Counted from the first letter of the stretch, positions 43,094 to 52,760 are shown. The stretch is 64,000 nucleotides of DNA from Streptomyces sp. ACA25 (GCF_028200735.1 NZ_JAQKPV010000005.1:186001-250000); one strand, 5' to 3'. Numbers and translations: made by a program. Notes: generated by a model not told the origin, from the sequence alone.

Positions 43094-44091
43094 TTCTGGC
43101 CTCCCATGGTGGTGATGGCGCCTTCGGTGTCGCGACGCATCACGAAGCGCAGATAGAGCAGGGCGAAGACCATGCTGATCAGGAACATCGCCACACTGAT
43201 CGCACTCGCGTAACCGATCTGGTAGCGCTGGAAGCCGTAGTCGAACATCGTGACGGCCAGGGTTTCGGAGGCGTGCACCGGCCCGCCGCGGGTGAGGATC
43301 CACACCAGGTCGAAGAGCTGGATCGTGCCGATCACCGACAGGAAGGCGCTGATGCGGATGGTCGGCCCGAGGAGCGGCAGCGTGATGTAGCGGAACTGCG
43401 TCCACGAGCTGGCGCCGTCGATGGAGGCGGCCTCGCCGAGCTCCTTGGGAATGCTCTGCCGGCCGGCGAGGTACAGGATGGTGTGGAAGCCGAAGAACTT
43501 CCAGCTGATCACGAAGAACAGCGCCATCAGGACGGTGTCGGGATCGGCGAGCCAAGCACGTTCCAGGGACTCCAGCCCGACGGACCGCAGCAGGAAGTTG
43601 ACCAGCCCTGAATCCGGCGAGAGCAGCATGGTGAACAGCACCGCGGTGATCACTTCGGAGAGCACGTACGGCGCGAAGAACAGCAGCCGGTAGATCGCTC
43701 TCCCGCGCATCTGCTGGTTGAGCAGCAGCGCCAGGGCCAGCGACAGCGGCAGCTGGATCACCAGCGACAGCACGATCAGGATCGCCCCGCGCCGCAGGTC
43801 GCCGAGGAAGACGCTGTCGTTGAGCAGCTGGGTGAAGTTGTCCAGACCGACGAAGTCGGTCGGCAGCCCGCCGAGACCGTTCCACTTGAAGACGCTGAAG
43901 TACATCGCCAGGGCGACCGGCACGATGACCAGCAGCCCGTACAGCAGAAGCGCCGGAGTGAGGAACACGGTCCGGGTGATCATGGTCTTGCGGCGGCGCT
44001 GTTCCTTGGTGCGCGTTTGCCGCCGACTGTGCCGCGGAGGGGCGTCCCGCCCGTCCGCCGGCGGCTCGTCGGTCAGCACCGGAGTTGTCAT
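43090..44091 (-). CDS. sugar ABC transporter permease (MalF type)
   Basis: 333 residues from ATG 44091 (GGAG 9 bases upstream). Six helices, EAA loop EAASIDGASSWTQFRYITLPLLGPTI, and the typical FFAPYVLSEVITAVLF segment. The frame continues upstream to 44319 through a Pro-rich region without coding bias. Confidence 0.92.
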   Translation of the reverse strand: MTTPVLTDEPPADGRDAPPRHSRRQTRTKEQRRRKTMITRTVFLTPALLLYGLLVIVPVALAMYFSVFKWNGLGGLPTDFVGLDNFTQLLNDSVFLGDLRRGAILIVLSLVIQLPLSLALALLLNQQMRGRAIYRLLFFAPYVLSEVITAVLFTMLLSPDSGLVNFLLRSVGLESLERAWLADPDTVLMALFFVISWKFFGFHTILYLAGRQSIPKELGEAASIDGASSWTQFRYITLPLLGPTIRISAFLSVIGTIQLFDLVWILTRGGPVHASETLAVTMFDYGFQRYQIGYASAISVAMFLISMVFALLYLRFVMRRDTEGAITTMGGQK

Positions 44092-44257
44092 GTGCAGTGG
44101 CTCCGCTTCGGGATCGGCCGGGGTAGCTGCGGCCGGGATGACAGGAGGTGGGCCAGGGACGGATTCGGTGAGCACCCGTGCGCGGCCCGGAGCGGCGGAA
44201 GTGGACCGCGCCGGGACGGGTTCGGGTCCCGTCCCGGCGCGGCCCGGCTCATTGCCG

Positions 44258-45532
44258 TCAGCCTTCGGACTTCGCGGTGTCCGAGATGGCCTGGTTGGCC
44301 TCCTCAGGGGTGGCGACACCCGCGAGGAGCTCGGCCACGCTGTCGTTCACCTGGGCGCCGACCGCCGGCGGGTAGGCCTGGTCCAGGTAGAGCTGGAATC
44401 CGGTCGCCTCGGACATGGCGTCGGCCACCGCCTTGAGGTGCTCGTCACCGACCAGGTCCACGGCCTCGTCCATCACCGGAAGCCCGGCACCGGACTCGAC
44501 CAGCTTGCCGTGCTGTTCGGCCTGGGAGATGAAGAGCAGGAAGTCCACGGCCTCGTCCGGAGCGTCCGCGCCCATGGCGAAACCGTTGCCGCCGCCGAGC
44601 ACCTCGTCGAGGCTGCCCTTGCCGCCCTCGACCTCGGGGAAGGTGAAGAAGCCGAGGTCGTCACCGAGACCGTCGGAGGTGTCCGCCTGGACGGACGGTG
44701 CCCACTGGCCCATCAGCTCCATGGCGGCCCTGCCGCCGCCCACGGCTGCGGCCTGACCGTCGGGGGTCGAGTAGTCGGCACCGAGGAAGCCGGACTGGAA
44801 GGGATCCAGGTCCGCGAGCTCCTGGAGCCGCTCACCTGCCTCGACGAAGCCGGGCCCGGTGAAGTCGTGGGTGGTCTCGGCCTCCTTGAGCGATTCGATA
44901 CCGCCGATCCGCATGGCCAGGTAGGACCAGTAGAAGTGGCCCGGCCACTTCTCCTTGCCCGCCAGGGCGATGGGAGTGGTCCCGGACTCCTTGAGCGCCT
45001 CGACAGTGTCGAGGAACCCGCTCCAGGTGGTGGGCGGCTCGTCGATGCCCGCGTCGGCGAAGAGCGCCTTGTTGTACCAGAAGCCCACCATGCCGGCGTC
45101 CACCGGTATGCCGTAGGCGACATCGTCGACCTTGTAGGGCGAGATGGCGGCCGTGGTGAAGGTCTCCAGGGCGGGTGCTGCCACCGTGCTGAGGTCGGCG
45201 ACCAGGCCGGCTTCGACCTGCTGGCTCAGTACCCCGCCTCCCCAGGTGGAGAAGATGTCCGGGACGTCACCGGACGCGGTGAGCGTGGTCATCTTGGACT
45301 TGAAGGCTTCGTTCTCCATCGAGGTGATCTTGACGGTCACCCCGGGGTTCTCCGCCTCGAAGTCCTTCGCCCACTGCTCATAGACGGACTTCGTGGGCTC
45401 AGCGGTACCGATGTGCCACCAGTCGATGGTGACCTTCCCGTCCGCGGAGGAACCTGAGTCCTCCCCCCCGCAGGCACTGAGGAGGAGCGCGGAAGCCGCG
45501 AGTGCCACCACACTTCGCCGACGAAAAGACAT
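44258..45532 (-). CDS. extracellular sugar-binding lipoprotein
   Basis: 424 residues. Lipobox LLLSAC, then IDWWHIGTAEPTKSVYEQW and NEAFKSKMTTLTASGDVPDIF, VDWWHI and GGGVLSQQVEAGLV match the BxlE-like xylobiose/oligosaccharide binders I know from Streptomyces (recalled, not searched). It feeds the MalF/MalG pair. The operator upstream has the sequence CGAAACTTTCG, a match to the LacI-type BxlR pattern. Confidence 0.88.
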   Translation of the reverse strand: MSFRRRSVVALAASALLLSACGGEDSGSSADGKVTIDWWHIGTAEPTKSVYEQWAKDFEAENPGVTVKITSMENEAFKSKMTTLTASGDVPDIFSTWGGGVLSQQVEAGLVADLSTVAAPALETFTTAAISPYKVDDVAYGIPVDAGMVGFWYNKALFADAGIDEPPTTWSGFLDTVEALKESGTTPIALAGKEKWPGHFYWSYLAMRIGGIESLKEAETTHDFTGPGFVEAGERLQELADLDPFQSGFLGADYSTPDGQAAAVGGGRAAMELMGQWAPSVQADTSDGLGDDLGFFTFPEVEGGKGSLDEVLGGGNGFAMGADAPDEAVDFLLFISQAEQHGKLVESGAGLPVMDEAVDLVGDEHLKAVADAMSEATGFQLYLDQAYPPAVGAQVNDSVAELLAGVATPEEANQAISDTAKSEG

Positions 45533-45555
45533 GATCCTGCCCCTTTGCACGATGG

Positions 45556-45584
45556 CGAAACTTTCGGCGAGTTACCGAAATTTG
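45556..45584. promoter_or_regulatory. LacI-type operator pair
   Basis: CGAAACTTTCG (45556-45566) is a perfect palindrome around a central C. CGAAATTTG (45576-45584) is a weaker copy one helical turn further upstream of the gene. The first lies 24 bases upstream of the binding-protein start codon. This fits CGAA-N-TTCG binding by LacI/GalR regulators. Confidence 0.62.
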
Positions 45585-46642
45585 TAGGCGAACTGTAGGG
45601 AGATCGCGGCAGGCACGTCAACGGATCGGACAGGAAGCCTGGTCACGGTAGGGATACGGTCTTCAAACCTGCAGGTGAAAGACGCTCACGCCTTCCGGCC
45701 CCCGAGGTGGTCAATGCGGCTCATGTACCTCTTCGTATGATTCAGGCCCTTCGCGCCCATTCACCTGATCGGCCCGCCTTCTCCCCGCCGGAGCTCCGCC
45801 GGAGCCCGGCCGTCCGGTTGCCCGCGTGACTGCCCGCCGGGCTGCCTGCGGGACTGCCCGAAGAGCTGCCCGTGGCCCCGTCCGCCCGTCCGCCCGTCCC
45901 GCCCGTCCCGTCCGCGCCGTCCGCGCCGTCCGGCTGCGCGGGGGTCCCGGGCGCAGCCGGTGTGCTCGGGGCGACGGGCCGCCGGTCGGAGGGTGCTCGC
46001 TCGGTGGAAGGGCCCCGCTCGGTGGGGGAGGTGGATTCCAGCCGGTCTTCCCACTTTCCGTTCCCCTCCCGGCGGCGTTGTGTCATGCTCCAGGAGCAGA
46101 GAGTGAGAACCGCCCCGCGGTCTCACCCGGCACACGGCCCCGCGGTCTCCCCGCCACAAGTCGGCTGCCGCTCCGCATCACTCGACCCACGCTCGCCGGA
46201 AGGTTTTCGCCGCGTGCCCGACACAGGCAACGCCCGCCCGCCCCGCTTCCTCGTGCGGAGGCGGTGACGCCTCAGAGGTAAGCCCACCCCGAACGCCTGC
46301 CGTGCCCGGGGAGCGCCCGCCGGGGACGTGGCGCTGCCGCCGGATCCGGCGGACCGTCAGCGCGACCCTCGCCGGACCGCGGGCAGCCATCGGGCTGAAC
46401 CCCTCTCCGCCTCCGCCCCACCGCCTCCCCGCCGGTGCCGGACCTCACCGGGCCCTGTAGTGCGCGCTTCCCCGCGTCACGCCTCCCGGGCCCGGGCCGG
46501 CCGCTCGCTCTCTTCCGGGCCATGCCCCGGAAAGGGCGGCGCGTCGCGGGTGTCCGCCCGGCAGCTCACTGCCGGGCGGACACCCGGGATGGGCACCGCC
46601 CGTCACCCCCGTCGGCCTCCTGCCGCCTCGCTCAGTGGCGTC
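45585..46642. other. long stretch without a clear gene
   Basis: Over a kilobase upstream of the sugar importer where a LacI-type regulator gene would normally be found. The best frame is 45742-46086 minus (114 residues, Gly/Ala/Ser-rich after residue 50), which has poor initiation context, and I do not support it as a gene. The rest has no domain match in any frame. A regulator gene may have been lost here. Confidence 0.4.
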
Positions 46643-47179
46643 TCAGTGGCGGCGGCGGACGCGGCTCACCCGTCGCATCAGGCCCGTTCCCGAACCCGTT
46701 CCCGAACTCCCACCCAGGGCCGGCTCCCGGTGCTCCACCCCTGCCCCCGGGCGGGCCGGCCGGGAGGACCGCACCGCCAGGGGAGCGGGCGCGTCCCCGA
46801 GCGCGGCAACGGGCACCACCAACGGCCGGGCGGACACCGAGTAGAGCGCCTGCGCGTCCGTCCCGGTCACGCTGATCCGCCGGCCGGAGGTCAGACTCAG
46901 CAACTCCCGCTCCTGCGCCGCGTCGTCCTCCAGCCACCCCCGGAACACCGCGCCCGGGTGGGAGTCCTCCGGGGGCACGGCCCGCAGACAGTCCATCGGC
47001 AGCGGCGACTGCCCCGGACGCGGATCCAGGGCACCGGCCAGCCGGGCGGACTGCGCACGCATCCACCGGACGGCGAGACGCGGCGACCCCGCCCACGTCT
47101 GGCCCAAGCAGATGTCCTGCCCGCTCACCAGCGGATGCACCGTGAACTCACACCAGTACCCGCTCTCCCGCACGGTCAC
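46643..47179 (-). CDS. hypothetical streptomycete protein
   Basis: 178 residues from GTG 47179 (GGAGG 6 bases upstream). Beta-rich start VTVRESGYWCEFTVHPLVSGQDIC, then LAVRWMRAQSARLAGALDPRPG and a C-terminal Pro/Gly-rich tail. The layout suggests a one-domain cytoplasmic protein of a family confined to Streptomyces. No function can be assigned. Confidence 0.5.
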   Translation of the reverse strand: MTVRESGYWCEFTVHPLVSGQDICLGQTWAGSPRLAVRWMRAQSARLAGALDPRPGQSPLPMDCLRAVPPEDSHPGAVFRGWLEDDAAQERELLSLTSGRRISVTGTDAQALYSVSARPLVVPVAALGDAPAPLAVRSSRPARPGAGVEHREPALGGSSGTGSGTGLMRRVSRVRRRH

Positions 47180-47537
47180 CGCCACCCTCCCGGCGAGGGG
47201 GCGGGCCCGGGTAAGAACACCGCCCTGGCTACGGAACACCGCGACAGCACTGGGGGAAGATCGGCGGACACGCGGGGAACATCGGCGGAGGGGAGGAATG
47301 CGGTCGTCCGGCAGCGTTGCTGAGGATTGCTGATCACCTTTTCAGCCTGCCGTGCCGCAGCTCGTCCGGGGAGGGCTCCTACCCCGCGCACGCGATGCAC
47401 GCCGCAGTAACCGCCGCCCGCCCCGGCGCACTGTCCCGCCTCCCCGTCGCAGGTGGACGGGAACGGGCGCGAATCCACGTCAAGAACGGCCTCGGCGACG
47501 TGGAAATGCGCCCGCTGCGCGGCCGCCCGGGTAGCGG
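47180..47537. other. intergenic region
   Basis: About 360 bases between two minus-strand hypothetical genes. Frames on both strands lack stable codon bias; nothing recognised. Confidence 0.3.
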
Positions 47538-47957
47538 TCATCGGGGTGGGGCGGGGTCAGCGGGGTGGAGGAGGCCGTCGGTGCGGAGCGGCCTCAGCCG
47601 GTCGTCCCGGCTTGCCGCGTTCGCCTCGGCGACCGCGGCGCTCAACCGCTCGCCGGTCGTCGCCGGACGGACCCGGGCAGGGTCCGCGTCCCACTCCAGG
47701 CCGCCCCGCAGCGGACGCAGCTGCAGATGACGACCGCCCTGGCGGTCCATCAGCCGCCCGACCCGGCCGGACTGCTCGTCCACCACCACAGTGCCGACCG
47801 GCAGGGCGGGCAGCAGTACCGTGGCCTGGTGCGCTGCCGGCTCGGGTGTCACCTCAATAAGCGCGTCCGACAGCATCTTTGATGGGCCATCAGTGGCAGG
47901 CGCCCTCCGTTCTGACTCCAGCCGTGGCGGCTCCGGCGTTGCGTCGCTGCCGGTCAC
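47538..47957 (-). CDS. hypothetical protein, coupled pair (second gene)
   Basis: 139 residues from GTG 47957, which overlaps the stop of the upstream gene (GTGA). The middle is beta-rich: PALPVGTVVVDEQSGRVGRLMD, RHLQLRPLRGGLEWDADPARVRPAT. It ends with AEANAASRDDRLRPLR followed by a Pro-rich tail. The last 110 bases recur at 55755-55875 next to a decayed hsdR, so a second family member once existed there. Function unknown. Confidence 0.6.
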   Translation of the reverse strand: MTGSDATPEPPRLESERRAPATDGPSKMLSDALIEVTPEPAAHQATVLLPALPVGTVVVDEQSGRVGRLMDRQGGRHLQLRPLRGGLEWDADPARVRPATTGERLSAAVAEANAASRDDRLRPLRTDGLLHPADPAPPR

Positions 47958-48193
47958 CGGTTGACCGCCCTGCGCAGCGCCGCCGCCAGGGTGCGCGCGG
48001 TGTCGGCGTCGCAGCCTCCCAGTTCGACGAGCGGACGGGACCCGGGGTGCTCGGAGCACGAAGCGAGGTCCACGCCCAGTGACGGGAGGCGGACCCCGAT
48101 GCCGCTCAGGGCGGCGTGCAGTTCGATCGCGGCTTCGGCCGAGGTGGCCATCGCGTGGGTGACGGTCACCTCTGCGGGAGAGTGGGGGAGCAT
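47954..48193 (-). CDS. hypothetical small protein, coupled pair (first gene)
   Basis: 79 residues from ATG 48193 with AAAGG upstream. Helical (MATSAEAAIELHAALSGIG, ARTLAAALRRAVNR) with a central Cys (LASCSEHPG). No recognised family. Coupled to the following gene by GTGA. Confidence 0.55.
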   Translation of the reverse strand: MLPHSPAEVTVTHAMATSAEAAIELHAALSGIGVRLPSLGVDLASCSEHPGSRPLVELGGCDADTARTLAAALRRAVNR

Positions 48194-48504
48194 GCGTGCG
48201 CCTTTCGCTGGGGAGGGGCGGGCGACGAGCAGAACGGGCCCGCGCCGTCGCCTTCGGTCACTGATCACACCCCGAGCGTGACGGGTGGGGCGCGCCCCGG
48301 GGAGGGTGTCCGACCCAGCAACAGCCTTGTGCTCACCACCGGGCTCCCGGCACCGCGTCCCGATTCCTCGTCCCGCAGCGCGGTGTGTGTGCGTTCCCGC
48401 CCCCGGAGCAGGCCGACATGGGGGAGTGTTCGCTGAGCACGAAGCTCCCCCCGTCCGCTACGGGGACACGGGAAGTCATGGGTGGCATGGGTGTCCTCGC
48501 GGGG

Positions 48505-49190
48505 TCATGCCCAGGTGAGGCGTTGCCCGTCGGGTCCGACGTGCAGCCGCATACGGTCGACCGACGGGCGTCCGTCCGCCTGCCACTGTGCGAGGCGCTC
48601 GGTGATCTCGTCCCACAGGCGCGCCGCGCCACCCTGCCGCACCATCCACCGTGCGCCGTCTCGGAAGACGACTGCCCACGTCTCGGCCTCCACGTCGATC
48701 ACGAGGTGTTCCGTCCGGCCGTCACGTTCCAGCGTGAGCCGCTGTGCGCGCGGCGCGGCGAACTGTGCGAGGAACCGGGCCGTCCAGTCGTCGAGCACAT
48801 CCGCGCCCAGCTCGGAGAGCAGGGCCGTGGCGTAGCCGGGGGTCTGCACGAAGCCGGGTATCACGTCCGAGGAGTGGACACGGAACTGACGAGTGCGTTC
48901 GTATAGCGGGACATACGACTCCTGCAGGCGGCGCAGGCCGGTGTGTTGCTTGCGTCGCCACTCCACGTACATCGACTCGGCGGTGCGGGAGGAGGCGATC
49001 AGATCGGCGGCTTGGTCCTGCGCTCCGCAGGCGTCGGCCCAGGCGCGGATGTCAGCGTCCGAAGGCCGCGTTCTCGATGCGAGACGACTTCGCCTTGTGC
49101 CAGCCGCACTGCACAGCCACCAGTCCTGTGAGGCCGGCATCCAGACGCAGTTCCTTCGGCCGTGCAGCGACGGTGCATCAAGTGGCGTGA
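48505..49190 (-). pseudogene. decayed XRE/DUF5753 regulator
   Basis: The long frame (to 49287) holds an intact DUF5753 part: PSDADIRAWADACG, VIPGFVQTPGYATALLS, RTEHLVIDVEAETWAVVF. The HTH residues are in another frame just upstream: KELRLDAGLTG then CGWHKAKSSRIENA, with a frame change near 49075, so the usual join RIENA-PSDADIRAW is broken. Further upstream a stop codon interrupts that frame. The DUF397 partner is missing. A relic of the same regulator type as at 49458 and 53594, but from a different subfamily. Confidence 0.75.
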
Positions 49191-49457
49191 CGACCCCCCG
49201 CAGGACAGGTATGGCGGTTACGGGCGCATCGTAGCGAACGAGGCGGAGCGCACCCCGCACAGTCGATGATGGCGATTGTGGGATCAACGACGGTCTGGTC
49301 TCCTCGTCTCCCCGTTCGATGCCAACCCCGGGATGTGACAGGGCGGTGGCGGCAGCGGGGTGGTCACTCGTTGTGATGGATTGTGGTGTTCGGGTGAGGA
49401 AGATGGTGGGAGTGTGGGGTGGGATGGGGTTCCGGTGGGTGACGTGTCGACGTTGGG

Positions 49458-50300
49458 GTGGTGGTGGTTGTGACGCAGCCGAAGCAGCTTGATCCGTATC
49501 TGTCTCCTCGTGCTTTCTACGGTGCTGAGTTGCGGCGGCTGCGGGAGGAGGTGGGGTTGTCGCAGCAGGAGTTGGGGGAGCGGGTGTTCTGTTCGGGGAC
49601 GTATGTCGGGCAGTTCGAGTCGGCGGTGCGGCGTCCGCAGGTGGATCTGTCGCGGCAGTTCGATGAGGTGCTGGAGAGCGGGAAGCACTTTCTGCGGTTG
49701 TGCAAGCTGGCGCGGGCGTCGAAGCACCCGGACTACTTCGCGGACGCGGCGGAGCTGGAGAAGCTGGCCAGGACGATCAGCGAGTACGCCCCGATGCTGG
49801 TGCCGGGGCTGTTGCAGACGGATGCGTACGCGCGGGCGTTGACGCGGGCGACATTGCCGTTGGCATCGGAGGAGGAGGTCGAGGAGCACGTCCGGGCTCG
49901 CATGGATCGGCAGCAACTCCTTGACGGCACAACACGGCCGCAGTTGTGGGCAGTCCTGCACGAGACCGTGCTGCGGGTTCCGATGGGTGGCCCCGCAGTG
50001 ATGCGGGAGCAGTTGCTGCATATCGCTGATCAGGCGCGGAAACGCCGCGTGTTGGTACAGGTGCTTCCGTTTGCGGCGGCCATGGATGCCTCTTTGAACA
50101 GCATGGCGTCTCTCATGACCTTCGAGGACGCGCCACCGGTTGTATACGCGGAGAGCACGCATACCGGTCAGCTGGTTGAAGACCTGGCGTTGGTCGCGCG
50201 TTACCAGAGGTCATACGATCTGGTGAGGGCCGCCGCTCTTTCGCCGAGGGCGTCCCTCGCCCTGATCGAATCGGCAGTGAAGGATCTCCCGAAATCATGA
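49458..50300 (+). CDS. XRE family regulator with DUF5753 domain (copy A, intact)
   Basis: 280 residues. HTH: FYGAELRRLREEVGLSQQELGERVFCSGTYVGQFESAVRRP in pieces; then DUF5753 with PMLVPGLLQTDAYARAL and PQLWAVLHETVLRVPMGG. The true start may be the GTG at 49470 (VTQPKQLDPYL). A 12-base element GTCACTCGTTGT lies 95 bases upstream, with the same element at the same distance before copy B. It overlaps the DUF397 gene by ATGA. Confidence 0.88.
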   Translation: MVVVVTQPKQLDPYLSPRAFYGAELRRLREEVGLSQQELGERVFCSGTYVGQFESAVRRPQVDLSRQFDEVLESGKHFLRLCKLARASKHPDYFADAAELEKLARTISEYAPMLVPGLLQTDAYARALTRATLPLASEEEVEEHVRARMDRQQLLDGTTRPQLWAVLHETVLRVPMGGPAVMREQLLHIADQARKRRVLVQVLPFAAAMDASLNSMASLMTFEDAPPVVYAESTHTGQLVEDLALVARYQRSYDLVRAAALSPRASLALIESAVKDLPKS

Positions 50301-50503
50301 TCACGATGCTCGAACTGCGCGCCACTAGCTGGCGGAAGTCGTCCTACAGCAACGGCGAGGGAGGCAGCTGCCTGGAGGTGGCGGATGGCTTTTCCGGCGT
50401 CGTGCCTGTTCGTGACAGTAAGGCTCCGGAGGGGGCGGCGTTGGTGCTTCCGGCTGCTGGTTGGGGTTCCTTCGTGTCTGCCGTCAAGGCTGGAGCCCTG
50501 TAG
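50297..50503 (+). CDS. DUF397 protein (copy A)
   Basis: 68 residues: TSWRKSSYSNGEGGSCLEVADG, VVPVRDSKAPEGAAL and PAAGWGSFVSAVKAG. It acts with the XRE protein of copy A. Its last 40 residues are identical to those of copy B. Confidence 0.88.
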   Translation: MITMLELRATSWRKSSYSNGEGGSCLEVADGFSGVVPVRDSKAPEGAALVLPAAGWGSFVSAVKAGAL

Positions 50504-50524
50504 GCAGACACGAAGGCAGGGTCG

Positions 50525-51240
50525 TCACGTCGTGGCCTGGGGGGACCATTCGTTGGCGAAGGTCTCCATCTGGCGGATGGCTGCCCGCTCCTCCTCGGGC
50601 GGGTAGTCGTATCTCGCGAGCAGGCGGCGGATGACCGTGCGGAGCTTTGCGCGCACGGGCTCGCGGGAGAGCCAGTCAACGCTGAGTTCCTTGCGGATGG
50701 TGGTCACCAGGGCGCGGGCGATCTCCGCGAGTTTGTCGTCGCCGCCCTCTATGGCTTCGGTGATGCCGCGCTGGGCCACGGCTCGTAGAACGCCAGCTCG
50801 GCATGGTCGAGCGGCGGGTCAAAGCGTTCCCCGCACCGGGCGTCGGCGGAGACCTCCTCTTGGCCATGGCGACCAGCTCGGCGATGACCTCGGCGCTGGT
50901 GAGCTGCTGCCGCACGTAGCGGGACATGAGGTCTTCCAGCCGTGCGGAGAAGCTCTTCTGCCGGACGATGTTGTGCCGGGTGATGTCCCGCATCGTCTTC
51001 TCGATCAGTCGGCGCAGTGCCTCCGCCGCCAGGTGCGGGGTCTCGGACTCCTGGAGTCACCGAGGATGTTCGTCGTTGAGGCGGGACAGGTCGAGCTGCC
51101 CTATAGCCGCCTTGGCGTACAGGTCGGTGATCTCTTCGGCGTCGACGGCTGAGGCCGCCAGCTGGGCAAGGTAGAGGTTGATCTCGGCAGGCCGCCGGCA
51201 GGCCGCCGGCTTCGCGGTCCGCGGCGTCGAGCTTCACCAC
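50525..51240 (-). pseudogene. hsdR 3' part (type I restriction, C-terminal domain)
   Basis: C-terminal HsdR helices in three frames. Frame 1: VRQQLTSAEVIAELVAMAK preceded by RHNIVRQKSFSARLEDLM. Frame 2: ADARCGERFDPPLDHAELAFYEP. Frame 3: VTTIRKELSVDWLSREPVRAKLRTVIRRLLARYDYPPEE in pieces, then the stop. At least two frameshifts separate them. An 11-base unit GGCAGGCCGCC is duplicated at 51186-51207. The gene is not functional. It belongs with the 5' part at 54680-55560. Confidence 0.82.
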
Positions 51241-51443
51241 CCAGACGCGTACCTCCCGGAAGAATCGGAGAGCAGGCACAGGACGTTGTAGCGGAAGGCG
51301 AGCGGGAATTCGTCCAGGTAGGTCTGAAGTTGGGCGCGGGCGTCCTGGACGGCCGCGTGGTTGTCGGAGGCGCTCTTCAGCGCGATGACATCGGTGACCG
51401 AGAGTGACATGCCTGTGGCGGGTACCCCGGGTAGGCGTGGTCA

Positions 51444-52760
51444 TTACCAGGGGCGGGTGATGATGTTGGTGTCGAGGGTGACCGAGCCGTTGATGGTCAT
51501 GGCCTGTCCCTGGATGGTTACGCCGGCGTTCACGGTGATGGATGTCAGGGCCAGGATCCTTCCCGCGAAGGTGGTGTCGGTGCCAAGAGTGGCTGAGCTT
51601 CCGATTTGCCAGATCACGTTCCTGGCCATGGCGCCGTTGATGAGGCGCACGCTGCTGGCCGTTGCCGTGGTCAACGTGGATCCGATCTGGAAAACCCATT
51701 CGGCGTTGCGGTCGCCCTGGGCGTCCAGTGTGAGCGTGGTGGCGAGACCGAGGGAAGTGGGGGCGTTGTAGACGCCGGGAGTCAGCGTCAGGCCGCCGAG
51801 ATCTCCGGCAAGGCCGGCGTCCGGGAGCTGGGCGACGGCAGTGTCGTAGGTGGCAATGACATCGGCGTGAGCCTGAAGGGCGTCGGCGTCAGCGATGTGG
51901 ATGGAACCGTGAACCTGACCGGGCGGAAATCCGGTGACGGACGTTCCCGGACTCACCCCGAGATCCCCGGTGACCTCGGAGGGACCGGTGTTGGTGACCG
52001 ACACGCCGCCCAGCACCGCGAAGCGTCCCAGATAGGTGTACGCGTCCGCAGCGGTCACGGTGCCGCCGAGAGTGACCACGGAGACGTCGACCGGGCCGAG
52101 TTCTCCCGCTGGGAGTAGGGCGTGGATCTCCGTATCGGAGGCGACCCGCCAGGACAGGACGGGCGTGCCACCGAAGGTGACGACAGTGGTGTAGGAGAAC
52201 GCGGTTCCGGTGAGGACGACGAGATTGCCACCGTCCACCAACCCTTTGTCCGTGGTGACAGCAGTGATGGACGGCGAGTCGAGATAGGTGTAGACGACCC
52301 CACCGGCGGTTCCGCCCCTGGTTCGTACAGTGATCGTCACCGGACCCGCAGATGCAGCTGCAGGGACGGTGACGGTGAGTTGACCGTCGGAGTCGACGGT
52401 GAAGGCGGCGGCCTGCGCACCGAAGAAGACCTCGTACGTGGTGTAGAGGCCGAGTCCTGTGAGGGTCGCCGTGTTGCCGCCGGCTATGGGGCCGGCGGGA
52501 GGCGGAAGGAGGCGGAAGGAGGGTGGCGGCAGGTAGTAGAAGCTTCCGACGACGCCCGTTCCGCCGGCGGTGGTGACCGAGACCGGAACGGCGCCGTGAC
52601 CGGAGGGGGTGACGGTGGCGATGGTGGAGTCGCTGAGGACCGTGAAACTCGCAGCCCGGCGGGAGCCGTAGAGCACGTTGGTGGTGCCGGTGAAATGGCT
52701 ACCGGTGAGCGTCACTGCGTCGCCCCCACCAGTGGACCCTTGGTTCGGTATGACCGTCAT
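51444..52760 (-). CDS. IPT/TIG repeat protein with DUF3494 ice-binding-like domain
   Basis: 438 residues. The first 270 residues hold three IPT/TIG beta-sandwich repeats (TVIPNQGSTGGGDAVTLTGSHF; PAGPIAGGNTATLTG; TTDKGLVDGGNLVVLTG). The remaining part is a DUF3494 ice-binding-like beta-solenoid: SVTNTGPSEVTGDLGVSPG, PDAGLAGDLGGLTLTPGVY, DAQGDRNAEWVFQIGST, FAGRILALTSITVNAGV. DUF3494 proteins are normally secreted, but no signal peptide, lipobox or membrane helix is present. The ATG at 52760 (GGAG upstream) is the only good start; the frame upstream to 53177 lacks coding bias. Confidence 0.85.
   Translation of the reverse strand: MTVIPNQGSTGGGDAVTLTGSHFTGTTNVLYGSRRAASFTVLSDSTIATVTPSGHGAVPVSVTTAGGTGVVGSFYYLPPPSFRLLPPPAGPIAGGNTATLTGLGLYTTYEVFFGAQAAAFTVDSDGQLTVTVPAAASAGPVTITVRTRGGTAGGVVYTYLDSPSITAVTTDKGLVDGGNLVVLTGTAFSYTTVVTFGGTPVLSWRVASDTEIHALLPAGELGPVDVSVVTLGGTVTAADAYTYLGRFAVLGGVSVTNTGPSEVTGDLGVSPGTSVTGFPPGQVHGSIHIADADALQAHADVIATYDTAVAQLPDAGLAGDLGGLTLTPGVYNAPTSLGLATTLTLDAQGDRNAEWVFQIGSTLTTATASSVRLINGAMARNVIWQIGSSATLGTDTTFAGRILALTSITVNAGVTIQGQAMTINGSVTLDTNIITRPW

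Larger units (their letters stand above)
49423..50556 (+). repeat. direct repeat A: XRE-DUF397 module plus 3' end of hsdR
   Basis: Shares long blocks of near identity with 53547-54676. Identity covers the promoter, most of the XRE gene, the last half of the DUF397 gene and 38 bases beyond into the hsdR 3' end, ending at GGACCATTCGTTGG in both copies. The segment between (the end of the XRE gene and the start of DUF397) is much more diverged, giving a mosaic. Confidence 0.85.

Noticed and set aside
45742..46086. Gly/Ser-rich frame of 114 residues as a gene
   Set aside because: GGAG is only one base from the ATG, the translation is repetitive, and two other frames in the same place look equally open.
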